This document shows positions 17,982-26,100 of a DNA stretch of 64,000 bases, piece after piece; the first letter of the stretch is position 1; the number at the start of each line of letters is the position of its first letter. Location of the stretch: the NCBI GenBank assembly GCA_963669405.2, contig CAXXHF010000002.1, positions 248,001-312,000 on the forward strand, written 5' to 3'. The position numbers and the translations under genes were made by a program. The notes beneath the pieces are model-generated. The model searched no databases. It saw only the letters and a list, made by a program, of their open reading frames with translations, and had not been told where the DNA came from. The DNA is from Aureisphaera sp963669405. Lineage in GTDB: Bacteria > Bacteroidota > Bacteroidia > Flavobacteriales > Flavobacteriaceae.

Positions 17982-20900
17982 CTATGTTGCTTGTACATCA
18001 ACATGTAAATTGTTCCTTGTAACACTCACACTATTTATAGGAATACTGAGAATAACCTTTGTTCCCATAGGTTTTTCACCCTCAAATAAATCAATTGTTT
18101 TCATTGAAAGTTTTAACTCGTTAATGGTATTGGATATATCAAAACGCTCTTTCATGATTCTTGTGGCCATTGATTTATGCGTGACTACTTGATTTGCTTT
18201 TATTCTTGAAGCTTCCAATCTACCAATACCATTATCTGTAACAATACCTTTTAGGTAATTGCCCTCTAGCACCATATCTATCGTTAGTTTTTTCGCTCCA
18301 GATTTAGGCATAAGCCCATGAATTATGGCATTTTCAATGATGGGCTGGAAAAGCATACAGGGTATTCTAACACTATCTTTATCAATAGTGTCATCAATAG
18401 TTATGGAGCTTTTAAAATCATCTCCTATACGAATGCTTTCAAGAGCTAGGTACGATTCAAGATATCTTATTTCATCATCAAGCGAAATGGTATCAGAACT
18501 ACCCATTTCAAGTGTCATGCGCAATAGTTTCGAAAACGTATTGATATACTTATTGGCTTCCAATTCACTATGTAAAAAAACATAGCTTTGAATGCTATTT
18601 ATGACATTGAATATAAAGTGCGGATTCATTTGGGCCCGCAATGCTTTAGATTCCAGTAAGAATATTTTGCTCTGAAAGCTTTCTTCTTTTCTAATCTTCT
18701 TTTTAATGCTTTTAATTCTTAATTGCACCAATCCAGATATAAGTCCAATTGCAATTAGCACCCACATGGTCTTAGCCCACTGCGTGAGCCACCATGGCGG
18801 GTTTATTGTAAAGGGATATTCCATAATAGGACTCCAATTACCGGATTGATTCACCGCTTTTACTTTAAGAGTATGATCACCGTAAGGGATGTTTCGGTAA
18901 TCTGCCAAAGGCGTATTAGACAACTCACTCCATGCTTCATCCATACCTTCCACTTTATATTGGTATTGTATGTTTTGTGGGGCATTCCAGTTTATGGCTG
19001 AAAAATGAAATGTAAGGTGATTCATGGTGTGCGGAACTGATAGAAATTCCGGATAATTATTGAACGCCCCCACAGGACTGGAATAACTTGCCAACTTATC
19101 ATGATGTTTTAAATTTGTAGTATAGCTGGTATCGTTGAGCCGTTTAAAGTCTATAAACTGTTGGTTTATATTTATATCCTTTAACAAAACAGTAGGGATG
19201 TTTGCTTCCTTTTCTTCTTCTTGAAGGTTGTCAAGATTCAATTTTGCTATATTCTTTACATTGGTCCACCATAAAGTGTTTTCATTATTAATGGTGGAAA
19301 ATTTAATATTTTCAACACTACCCGCAGCAAAACCATTTTTTTTTGAAAAACGGTTTACCCTATATTGGTGTTTGTTTTTAGAGCTTGGGGTTAATCGGTA
19401 TGTTCCTTCCCTTGTACCCAGCCAAATATTTCCTTGATGATCACTTGTGCTGTTGTATGCATAATGAAATATCAGACTTTCTACAGCTGTGTAAGAAATT
19501 AATTTATCTGGTCCTTCAAAATCACCTTCAGCATCAAATGTTAACTTAAACATGGTGTTTCTGGGAGTGCTGATGACTAGATTGTCATCTTTATCAAATA
19601 TGAGATCTTTTATTTCTATGTCTTGTATTTCTTCTATAGTATTGAGCCAATGTAGTTGATCATTATCAAGCATTAGCAACCCTTGGTCACCTCCCATCCA
19701 AATTCTGCCCCATTTATCCTTTTTACATGAAAAAACGCGCATATTCCTATAAACCCCTAGTTTTTCATATAGATTGTATGACCAAAATCTACCATCTTTA
19801 ATTCTATACAATTGACCAAAAGTATTTGCAAGAAGACCATCTTCACCGTAATCAATCATGTTCTGGAAACCATAAGTATTGATAGAATGATCACTTAGTT
19901 CGAAAAATTCTAGCCCGTCTTTATGGTATTTATAGATACCTTTTCTCCCCCCAATCCAGAGTTCTCCCTCGCTACCTTTTGTTATACGGCTTATTACATC
20001 ATCTGCTTCTAAGTGATGAACATTAAATTGAGTTCCATCATATTTCATGATTTTTTTATGGAAAGCCATCCATAGATTATCCTCATTGTCTTCTGCCATA
20101 AAAATTTCAGGGGCTATTGATGTGGGATCATAAAAGACATCTTTATCAAAGGGTATAAATTTGAAAGAGTTTAATTTTAGTTTATACAATCCCTTACCAT
20201 TACTCATCCATACATGATCGTTAACACTGGCGGCAATGGGTTCTACCCATTTTGGGTCTTTAACTGAATCGAACCATATAAAGCTTGAGCCTTGTATGAC
20301 AAATGCACCTTTTTCAAAAGTATTTCCCCAAAGTCTGTTTTTAGAATCTACAATAAGATCTTTTAAGGTTTCATATGACCTATTGGCCAGAATTACTTGC
20401 GTCAGCGTATTTGAATCAATATTATACTTGAATATTTTAGTGTATTTCGTTATCCAGAGGTTGTTGTTACGATCTAAAACAAGGTCTCGTGTGTAATCAC
20501 TTGTAGTTTCTTTTATGGGAACTAGATTGGTAAGTTTGTTTTTGTTTAACATAACAGTGCAGTTCCTTCCAGATCCAAGCCAAATATCGCCCGATTTGGC
20601 AATACTGATATTCGTGATCATCTCTGAACATAATCCATGAGATGACGTGTATTGTTCAATCTTTTCTTGATTTGAATCATTATTTGATGACATTTTAAGC
20701 AAACCATGCTTTAACGTTCCAATCCAAATATTTTTTTGTGGATCTGCTTTAATGTCCATAATAACATCATTAAAAAGACCTTGGTTATAATACCTAAACG
20801 TATAGCCATCAAAACGTATCATGCCTTCCCTGGTACCCATCCATATGGTATCATCTTCGTCTATAAATAAGTTTTTAACATACAATGGAATAGTACAGCC

Positions 20901-21572
20901 TTCTTCTTTTCCGTATTCCCATGCATAAACCCCGTCATATTTAATAAGGGTGCCTTTTGGGGTGGTCATCCAAACAGCTCCCTTAGAGTCTTCACAAATA
21001 GATCTTACGTAGGTATCTGGCAGTCCTTGTTCAAATGTTAGGTATTGGAGGTCATACCTCTTCTCATCTATCATTGTAACAAATGATGTTGTATTCCTAA
21101 GCTTAGGCTGTTTGGCTATGACTTCCTTGTAGGTAACTATGGAGTCGGTTATATTCTCTATATCAACATCTTTATATACAGCATAGGTATACGGATTTGG
21201 AGTGCCATTTTTTCCAATTTCAGTACGAATGAATTTTGTGGTATCAAGTACGGTAGCATTACTGAATTTTAACGACTCTGGAGTGTGTGGGTCTTTAAAA
21301 GTGGATTGAACCTTAAAAGGGATTTGTTTTGGCGTTAATTTTACATTTTCTACCGAATCTAGATGAAAGGGAATAACGGTAGGTGTTAGTACATCTATAA
21401 AGCCCGTAGGGTTTAGAATATTGACTTCTGAAGTATCCGTGCTATTGATTAAACGGTTATTTTTTTGGTTGCAGCCTGAAATTAGTAGAAGTACAGCTAT
21501 GGTAGATACATAAAAATTTAAACGACAACGTACTTTACTTAGGTACGTTAACTTATTAAGTTTTTGCTTCAT
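17982..21572 (-). CDS. propeller-type sensor histidine kinase (LytS-type) with N-terminal lipobox
   Basis: 1196 residues. The N-terminus has a lipobox (LLLISGC, Cys about 34). About residues 170-760 are two-component-regulator propeller blades (VRSICEDSKGAVWMTTPKGT, DEDDTIWMGTREGMIRFDG, DKWGRIWMGGDQGLLMLDN). A Y_Y_Y domain (YKVEGMDEAWSELSNTPLAD...YGDHTLKVKAVNQSG) follows, then one membrane helix (TMWVLIAIGLISGLVQL). The C-terminus is a LytS-type kinase: QMNPHFIFN with the phospho-His about 985, N-box ENAIIHG about 1080 and DNGIG about 1113. No receiver or DNA-binding domain is fused, and no LytTR response regulator is encoded nearby. It shares the strand with the RHS operon that starts 310 bases further on, so sensing may feed that operon; this is inference. 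Confidence 0.88.
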   Translation of the reverse strand: MKQKLNKLTYLSKVRCRLNFYVSTIAVLLLISGCNQKNNRLINSTDTSEVNILNPTGFIDVLTPTVIPFHLDSVENVKLTPKQIPFKVQSTFKDPHTPESLKFSNATVLDTTKFIRTEIGKNGTPNPYTYAVYKDVDIENITDSIVTYKEVIAKQPKLRNTTSFVTMIDEKRYDLQYLTFEQGLPDTYVRSICEDSKGAVWMTTPKGTLIKYDGVYAWEYGKEEGCTIPLYVKNLFIDEDDTIWMGTREGMIRFDGYTFRYYNQGLFNDVIMDIKADPQKNIWIGTLKHGLLKMSSNNDSNQEKIEQYTSSHGLCSEMITNISIAKSGDIWLGSGRNCTVMLNKNKLTNLVPIKETTSDYTRDLVLDRNNNLWITKYTKIFKYNIDSNTLTQVILANRSYETLKDLIVDSKNRLWGNTFEKGAFVIQGSSFIWFDSVKDPKWVEPIAASVNDHVWMSNGKGLYKLKLNSFKFIPFDKDVFYDPTSIAPEIFMAEDNEDNLWMAFHKKIMKYDGTQFNVHHLEADDVISRITKGSEGELWIGGRKGIYKYHKDGLEFFELSDHSINTYGFQNMIDYGEDGLLANTFGQLYRIKDGRFWSYNLYEKLGVYRNMRVFSCKKDKWGRIWMGGDQGLLMLDNDQLHWLNTIEEIQDIEIKDLIFDKDDNLVISTPRNTMFKLTFDAEGDFEGPDKLISYTAVESLIFHYAYNSTSDHQGNIWLGTREGTYRLTPSSKNKHQYRVNRFSKKNGFAAGSVENIKFSTINNENTLWWTNVKNIAKLNLDNLQEEEKEANIPTVLLKDININQQFIDFKRLNDTSYTTNLKHHDKLASYSSPVGAFNNYPEFLSVPHTMNHLTFHFSAINWNAPQNIQYQYKVEGMDEAWSELSNTPLADYRNIPYGDHTLKVKAVNQSGNWSPIMEYPFTINPPWWLTQWAKTMWVLIAIGLISGLVQLRIKSIKKKIRKEESFQSKIFLLESKALRAQMNPHFIFNVINSIQSYVFLHSELEANKYINTFSKLLRMTLEMGSSDTISLDDEIRYLESYLALESIRIGDDFKSSITIDDTIDKDSVRIPCMLFQPIIENAIIHGLMPKSGAKKLTIDMVLEGNYLKGIVTDNGIGRLEASRIKANQVVTHKSMATRIMKERFDISNTINELKLSMKTIDLFEGEKPMGTKVILSIPINSVSVTRNNLHVDVQAT

Positions 21573-21813
21573 GGAGGACTGATTTCTTAGTAAAAATCTA
21601 AATTGGGAGAGTCTTACACTTTACAAAATAAGAAAAAAAGTGTAGTTCATTTAAAAACAAAAATATAAGACGTACTTCACAAAAGGATTACCGTTATATT
21701 TACTTGTATTTAATTCAAAATACAACTGTATCATATGGTTTGAAGGAACACCATGGATAATCCCTATTTCTATTCGAATAAGGCTCCGATCTCTCGTGCT
21801 TCCTCCATTGCCA

Positions 21814-22138
21814 TTAGCAAGCATAATCTTCTTGGCCGTTACTTCCACCATCATTGCCTTGTAAATTGACAGGCACCATACCATCATAGTCTATAAATTA
21901 ATCGAATTATCAAAAGCATAATTGTACGGGTTGTGCCACCTTATCTTTTCGGTTAATGGGTCGATGTTCATCCATCGGCCCAACGCTGGGTCATAGTTCC
22001 TTGCCGAGATATCGTACCACTGCAACCCAAGTTCTTCCTGTATTTGTTTCCCACCAAACTTCCATTTCTGTGCCAGTGCGTTTGCGGTGGAGGACGTGTT
22101 GACGTTGTACCCTGAGTGGCGCAGGCCGAAGGGAGAAC
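21814..22138 (-). pseudogene. displaced RHS tip 2, frameshifted
   Basis: An RHS-core end without its upstream 1000 residues. From SPFGLRHSGYNVNTSS through GLQWYDISARNYDPALGRWM to YAFDNSINL the frame is open, joined in front to unrelated codons beginning at 22172. A stop follows at 21891-21893 because one T is missing at about 21897 (AATTTATAG where INFID needs one more base). In the shifted frame it continues DYDGMVPVNLQGNDGG...EDYAC and ends at 21814. The core part is GC-rich (35 of 60 bases at 22081-22140) in AT-rich surroundings and about 95% identical over 73 bases to the intact gene at 26962-27034. It is a silent remnant; a further short open stretch to 21651 shows no recognisable domain. 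Confidence 0.8.
22061..22133 (-). repeat. RHS-core 73-bp repeat, copy C
   Basis: Matches 26962-27034 with 4 differences in 73 bases and 24149-24220 more distantly. It encodes the conserved FGLRHSGYNVNTSS...ANALAQKW stretch just before the toxin tip. Such shared core DNA is the natural crossover point for tip exchange. Confidence 0.9.
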
Positions 22139-22177
22139 AAGTCCCCAAGGTGTTTTTAGGGCTTTTAATCATTTTCC

Positions 22178-22200
22178 CATGTCCTATTTTGGAACACTAC
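22178..22200. repeat. 23-bp direct repeat, copy 1
   Basis: Identical over 23 bases (CATGTCCTATTT...GAACACTAC) to 24358-24380, exactly 2180 bases away in the same orientation. Each copy lies upstream, in minus-strand sense, of a displaced RHS tip. It could be the end of a lost insertion sequence or a recombination footprint; no transposase is present. Confidence 0.9.
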
Positions 22201-22235
22201 TAATCTGTACCATTACCCGATGTCTAATTAAATTT

Positions 22236-22664
22236 TCACTCAATCTTTCTGATTTTTTTCCTCTGCTCAATATGAACCTTTTTTGCTCCACCTTTCACAT
22301 CGATATATCTTCCGTCCTTAGCATAAATTATAGTATCGAACTTTAAAGCTCTAGCAATATTAAATTCAGGGTCTATAACAGCATTATATTTCCCCTTTAG
22401 CCTAAATTTATTACCAATTAATGAAACAGTAGAGTTTTTAGAAATGCCTAAGCTCCATGCCATATCTATTTTATGATTATTGAAAACAAGTGAATCATTT
22501 ACTTTAAGATCAAGATGATCATTTTCATAAATTGTGGTAAATGAAAGTGAAGTTTCCCCTTCTTTCAAATCTTTATAGGTATTACACGATATGAGTAGCA
22601 ATACACATAGAATATATCCAAAAAAATTAATTTGATTTTTGCTGCCCTTTGTTTGTGTTTCCAT
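22236..22664 (-). CDS. small lipoprotein of the orphan RHS module
   Basis: 142 residues with a hydrophobic segment and lipobox (GYILCVLLLISC, Cys about 28) and no recognised domain. The C-terminus is basic (KKVHIEQRKKIRKIE). It starts directly after the stop of the upstream 236-residue gene (no spacer), and so belongs to the same transcript as the displaced RHS tip. A lipid-anchored immunity protein is possible from context, but nothing in the sequence proves it. Confidence 0.6.
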   Translation of the reverse strand: METQTKGSKNQINFFGYILCVLLLISCNTYKDLKEGETSLSFTTIYENDHLDLKVNDSLVFNNHKIDMAWSLGISKNSTVSLIGNKFRLKGKYNAVIDPEFNIARALKFDTIIYAKDGRYIDVKGGAKKVHIEQRKKIRKIE

Positions 22665-23375
22665 TTATAGATTATTCAGACCTCTTTTATCTATTGTTAC
22701 TTCACGAAATTTGTTTTTTAAATCGGTATTTGAATAAATTTCAGAGATAATCTCATCATAAGAACTAAATTCTGCAAACTCTTCAAATAATCCTGGGCCT
22801 TTGATACCATACAGGTCAGTAATTCCAACAAACTTTAATCTTTGCAACTGTATAAAATCAACTGAAAAGTGAACTATTTGTTCTTTAAATGATCTACTCT
22901 TAGCAAGTTTAGTTATTTGTTCTAGATTTTCATTCTTAGTAACTTGAGAATATACAATAAGTGAAAAATTATTTTCATCATCTACTTCATCCTTGTAGAA
23001 ATACCCAAATCCTATATTAATCTTTTCCATTTCTTGTGATTTCTTTAAAGCATTGATAACTTCTAAACCATTTAGAACATGTTCTTCTGCATCTTGAATA
23101 GTTTTGTTATCAAAAAATGAGGTGCGACCAAGAAACCGTCCATTTCCTTCTTTATCAGAAATAAACAAATCATTGACACCTAAGAACGTATAATTTAGAT
23201 AATAAGTATCAACAACTTCAGATGAAAATATTTGAATATCTTTCAACAATTTTTCATAATTGGAACAGTTAAATATTTTTGAAAATCTTGATGCTTTAAA
23301 AACACAATTTTCTTCTTTTATGAATAACAATGTTGCTGAAATATATTTGCTTGCATTTATCCTCTTGGTTTCCAT
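22665..23375 (-). CDS. putative immunity protein of the orphan RHS tip
   Basis: 236 residues, soluble, no signal peptide, no recognised family. Its start overlaps the end of the displaced RHS tip gene by 19 bases in a different frame, the tight coupling expected for a toxin and its cognate immunity gene. The sequence is AT-rich like the other immunity genes of this region. Function is inferred from position only. Confidence 0.6.
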   Translation of the reverse strand: METKRINASKYISATLLFIKEENCVFKASRFSKIFNCSNYEKLLKDIQIFSSEVVDTYYLNYTFLGVNDLFISDKEGNGRFLGRTSFFDNKTIQDAEEHVLNGLEVINALKKSQEMEKINIGFGYFYKDEVDDENNFSLIVYSQVTKNENLEQITKLAKSRSFKEQIVHFSVDFIQLQRLKFVGITDLYGIKGPGLFEEFAEFSSYDEIISEIYSNTDLKNKFREVTIDKRGLNNL

Positions 23376-24130
23376 TTTTTTCCTCTTTTTCTTCCTGATT
23401 GTCTTTTCTTTTCTCTATTTACTTGTTGCTTTCTAGTTTGCCCTTTAGTATGCTTATTTTTCTTGGCTTTACTTTTGTTTGATGTATGTTCTGCTCCTTT
23501 TATCTCTCCAGCTTTCCCTTTTTTAGCCTTAGCAAATTCTACATTATAATAGCCCTGCTCTTCAACTGGGGTAAATAAATTTGCAACAGCCTTTAATAGC
23601 ATCATACCAGCCAAAACATCTGCAGGCCCAGGTGCGGGAGAATCTTCCTGAGATACAGCAAGTGCAACCCACGTTTGAGCAATAAATTCTCCCGTTTTGC
23701 TTTCGGTAAGGTCAATAGTTAAATCTCCTTTAGTTGACTCGACAGCCACAACAGTATCCCCTTCTTCTATTTCATCCTGACTAGAATTACTAATTGTCCC
23801 ATCCTCATTAAACTTGGTCACCGATTGATTCTCGTCTATTCCTACAAAGGAATCATCAATGTATTCCCCTTCAATTCCTGCATTATCAAGATCTTCTTGA
23901 CTATTTATGTTTTCATCGTAGACAATATCCCCTTCACTATTTTTATACCAATCTTCAGGAGCCATTCCGTCAGGATCAACAAAGAATATTAGGTTGTTAA
24001 ATGCATAGTTATACGGGCTGTACTTTCTCATCTCTTCCGCCAGCGGGTCAAGGTTCATCCATCTCCCCAGTACGGGGTCGTAGTTCCTAGCCGATACATC
24101 GTACCATTTCAGTCCAAGCTCCTCCTGCAA
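23357..24130 (-). CDS. orphan RHS C-terminal tip with basic toxin-like end
   Basis: 257 residues from the first in-frame Met (24130). It begins inside the RHS core (EELGLKWYDVSARNYDPVLG...NLDPLAEEMRKYSPYNYAF...DPDGM) and lacks signal peptide and YD repeats, so it cannot be exported as it stands. After DPDGM come DWYKNSEGDIVYDENINSQE, a short hydrophobic stretch (ADVLAGMMLLKAVANLF) and a very basic C-terminus rich in Lys, Arg, Gln and His (KHTKGQTRKQQVNREKKRQS...). Basic ends of this kind occur in nucleic-acid-targeting RHS toxins, but I cannot assign a family. Its putative immunity gene overlaps the 3' end. It is probably a donor tip for recombination into a full-length RHS gene. Confidence 0.75.
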   Translation of the reverse strand: MQEELGLKWYDVSARNYDPVLGRWMNLDPLAEEMRKYSPYNYAFNNLIFFVDPDGMAPEDWYKNSEGDIVYDENINSQEDLDNAGIEGEYIDDSFVGIDENQSVTKFNEDGTISNSSQDEIEEGDTVVAVESTKGDLTIDLTESKTGEFIAQTWVALAVSQEDSPAPGPADVLAGMMLLKAVANLFTPVEEQGYYNVEFAKAKKGKAGEIKGAEHTSNKSKAKKNKHTKGQTRKQQVNREKKRQSGRKRGKKWKPRG

Positions 24131-24236
24131 CTGCTTCCCCCCCGAACTTCCACTGCTGTGCCAATGCGTTTGCGGAGGAGGATGTATTGACGTTGTACCC
24201 CGAGTGCCTCAGCCGAAGGGATAATACCGAGGCTTA
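24131..24236 (-). pseudogene. frameshifted 5' part of orphan RHS tip
   Basis: Continues the RHS core upstream of the orphan open frame. YYPFG is readable up to about 24215, then one C is missing at about 24211 (CTCAGCCG instead of CTCAGGCCG); LRHSGYNVNTSSSANALAQQ is in the next frame; a seven-base C run at 24137-24143 has one base too many before KQLQEELGL. Both lesions are in or beside homopolymers. Homology stops abruptly at about 24236. Confidence 0.8.
24149..24220 (-). repeat. RHS-core 73-bp repeat, copy B (one base deleted)
   Basis: Aligns to 26962-27034 with a one-base deletion and several substitutions. Same core stretch as copies A and C. Confidence 0.85.
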
Positions 24237-24292
24237 AAAATTTAGGCCTATCACACATTTTTAAAGTGTCATATTGTTTTTCAAAGAACATG

Positions 24293-24332
24293 GAAATACA
24301 GCAAGCAAAAAAGATATTACTTGCTGTATTTC
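24293..24332. terminator. 13-bp perfect hairpin between orphan tip and immunity array
   Basis: GAAATACAGCAAG (24293-24305) pairs perfectly with CTTGCTGTATTTC (24320-24332), loop 14 bases containing an A run. It lies after the stop of the minus-strand gene at 24385. There is no T tract after the stem, so it may be a transcript-end hairpin or a remnant palindrome of a mobile element. Confidence 0.5.
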
Positions 24333-24357
24333 AGTCACCTATAACTCGTTAAAAGGT

Positions 24358-24380
24358 CATGTCCTATTTTGGAACACTAC
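24358..24380. repeat. 23-bp direct repeat, copy 2
   Basis: Second identical copy of the repeat at 22178-22200. It is 4 bases downstream, in minus sense, of the stop of the immunity-type gene at 24385 and upstream of the orphan tip. Confidence 0.9.
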
Positions 24381-24384
24381 CCTA

Positions 24385-24762
24385 TTAGTAACATGAAAAT
24401 GAAAACGAAATTTTCATATCAACTATATGTTGCAATTGTTGAATATTAAATTCCCAATTACACTGTTTTTCGAAGTTTATGTTTAGAGTTAAAAGTATTT
24501 CTTCAACACCCATTTGGGTTATATTATAATAATTGTCTGAAAGAACTTCAAGCATCGCAGTTAATTCATCATCCAAATGAATTTTATTCCCATATGCTAA
24601 TGTCAAATTTACGCTACCGTATTTTAATTTTTGATTCTTAAATCTACCTATAGTACCAATATCACCTTTCTTTTGGAGAGTTGACTGGATAATTTCTGGG
24701 ATTTTAAGATTATAGGGATTGAAATTTTCTCCTATTAAAATACAATTTACAAAACCTTTCAT
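24385..24762 (-). CDS. DUF4279-like small protein, probable immunity protein
   Basis: 125 residues, no signal peptide. The start CILIGENFNPYNLKIPEII resembles the opening strand-helix of DUF4279 proteins (IGE.F.P..I), and the end (INFEKQCNWEFNIQQLQHIVDMKISFSFSCY in outline) fits their final helix-strand. DUF4279 proteins often sit beside contact-dependent toxin genes. It follows the Imm27 gene by 8 bases on the same strand, so it is part of the immunity string below the full RHS gene. Family match is tentative. Confidence 0.5.
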   Translation of the reverse strand: MKGFVNCILIGENFNPYNLKIPEIIQSTLQKKGDIGTIGRFKNQKLKYGSVNLTLAYGNKIHLDDELTAMLEVLSDNYYNITQMGVEEILLTLNINFEKQCNWEFNIQQLQHIVDMKISFSFSCY

Positions 24763-24770
24763 ATTAATCC

Positions 24771-25043
24771 TTATATATTATATTTATCAAGACGGTTGCC
24801 TATGTTTATTAAAGAAGGGGGGCCACCTCCTTGTAACTCACTCTCTAAATAAACCAACTCCCAATAACGGTTATCTTCTGGGTCTTGGTAAAGTATGTTC
24901 CAGCCAGATTCGTCTGCCCCTATTTTTTGCAAATGGTGCTTAATAAGGGAATTGATTCTTTTACAGTTCTCATTAGGTGTGACTTTATCTTTTTCAAAAA
25001 CCCATTTACCAATTATTTCTGTTTCGTTTCTATCTATTTTCAT
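24771..25043 (-). CDS. Imm27-family immunity protein
   Basis: 90 residues. The whole chain follows the Imm27 pattern: ETEIIGKWVFEKDKV, then CKRINSLI, DESGWNILYQDPEDNRYWEL and SELQGGGPPSL. Imm27 proteins are cytoplasmic immunity proteins encoded beside polymorphic toxins. No toxin gene directly precedes it, so the cognate tip has been lost or replaced, leaving an orphan immunity gene in the array. Confidence 0.85.
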   Translation of the reverse strand: MKIDRNETEIIGKWVFEKDKVTPNENCKRINSLIKHHLQKIGADESGWNILYQDPEDNRYWELVYLESELQGGGPPSLINIGNRLDKYNI

Positions 25044-25163
25044 AACAGTTATGACCTAGTTTGATGCATTATCTCTTCTAATAGGATTAATTAATAAAAG
25101 AAATACTGATCCAATAACTTCAAATAATCATTATTTTTTAGTGACCAATGTTAAATACGCTCT

Positions 25164-25523
25164 TTAACCTTCTACAACATCTAACAAGGTGAGATCCTCC
25201 CATACATCTACATAATTTCCATTTTCTGCAATTAAAAACCTATATCCAGGCTCAAGCCCGAGAAAAGGAATTATTAGTTGGTTCCAATCACTTAGGTGTT
25301 CTATGTTAAGGGGCTTGAAAAAGTCAGGGTCATCTGAATATTCACCAGCCCATATATACCATCCAGAAGTACCATCAGTTGGAAAGTGTCTCAAACCATG
25401 AATAGGTTGAAGGCCTTCTTTAACACTTGGAGATATACCTACTTTCAAATTATTAGGAGATTCTAAGAACGCTGCCTCATATTTTTCGCAGATAATTTTC
25501 TGTTGTTTAATAATATCGTCCAT
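25164..25523 (-). CDS. Imm33-like immunity protein
   Basis: 119 residues from the Met at 25523 (MDDIIKQQKIICEKYE); an in-frame Met 24 codons earlier would add a basic leader without homology-like pattern. The sequence KVGISPSVKEGLQPIHGLRH...GTSGWYIWAGEYSDDPDFFKP...PGYRFLIAENGNYVDVWED matches what I recall of Imm33-domain immunity proteins. No export signal. It stands alone, more than 100 bases from either neighbour, and no cognate toxin is adjacent, so it is another orphan immunity gene. Confidence 0.65.
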   Translation of the reverse strand: MDDIIKQQKIICEKYEAAFLESPNNLKVGISPSVKEGLQPIHGLRHFPTDGTSGWYIWAGEYSDDPDFFKPLNIEHLSDWNQLIIPFLGLEPGYRFLIAENGNYVDVWEDLTLLDVVEG

Positions 25524-25704
25524 CTTGAATTTTTGTTTTCTATCTACTATTAGAGTTGAAAATTTCCAATGTAATCTTCTGGGAGAAAATTTCAAAGATC
25601 AAGAACAGGCCTTGGTGTCAAAGCCTGTCTATTTAATTGTTAGCAACCAATACTCCATACATTAAGCTTTGTATAAGTGCCAGTTTGGAATATAGCTCGT
25701 CATA

Positions 25705-26100
25705 TTAAAGCTTTTCAATTTTTGGTTCACAGGTTGCCAATACTTCAACAATATCATTAGGTGTAGCTACAAAATAATGTGTGACTTCCTTTTTATCAAA
25801 ACTAGCTTCGAAACTTTCTGAAACTAACCATTCGATAAAACTTGAATTGTTTGATTTGAAAAGACACCATTCTTGAGCATTACACGGAAAATCGGTTAAA
25901 GACTTAAGCCTTTCGGATTCATCAAAGTTTCTATATCCTAAATGACAATCAAAACTAATTCTGTATACTTTTGAAGGCTTTCCTCCCTTAACCAAAATCC
26001 TAAATCCCTCATAATCATCATGCAATCCTTCTATATAAAGAGTAGAAGGGAAATCATGTAAATAATCTATATTCCATTTTTCAATATTATTCTTCTTCAT
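25705..26100 (-). CDS. probable cognate immunity protein of the full-length RHS gene
   Basis: 131 residues, no signal peptide, no family I can name with confidence. The middle VYRISFDCHLGYRNFDESERL resembles a motif in small proteins encoded next to RHS genes (RxxFDxxxxYRxxDE). Its start overlaps the RHS coding end by 14 bases in another frame, the coupling expected for toxin and immunity protein. AT-rich (14 of 60 G+C at 26041-26100). Confidence 0.65.
   Translation of the reverse strand: MKKNNIEKWNIDYLHDFPSTLYIEGLHDDYEGFRILVKGGKPSKVYRISFDCHLGYRNFDESERLKSLTDFPCNAQEWCLFKSNNSSFIEWLVSESFEASFDKKEVTHYFVATPNDIVEVLATCEPKIEKL

Noticed and set aside
24109..24291. 60-codon minus-strand frame upstream of the orphan RHS tip
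   Set aside because: It is the RHS core read in a wrong frame between two frameshifts, not a separate gene.
22178..24380. Full insertion sequence between the 23-bp repeats
   Set aside because: The repeats are direct, not inverted, and no transposase-like frame lies between them; only toxin, immunity and lipoprotein genes.
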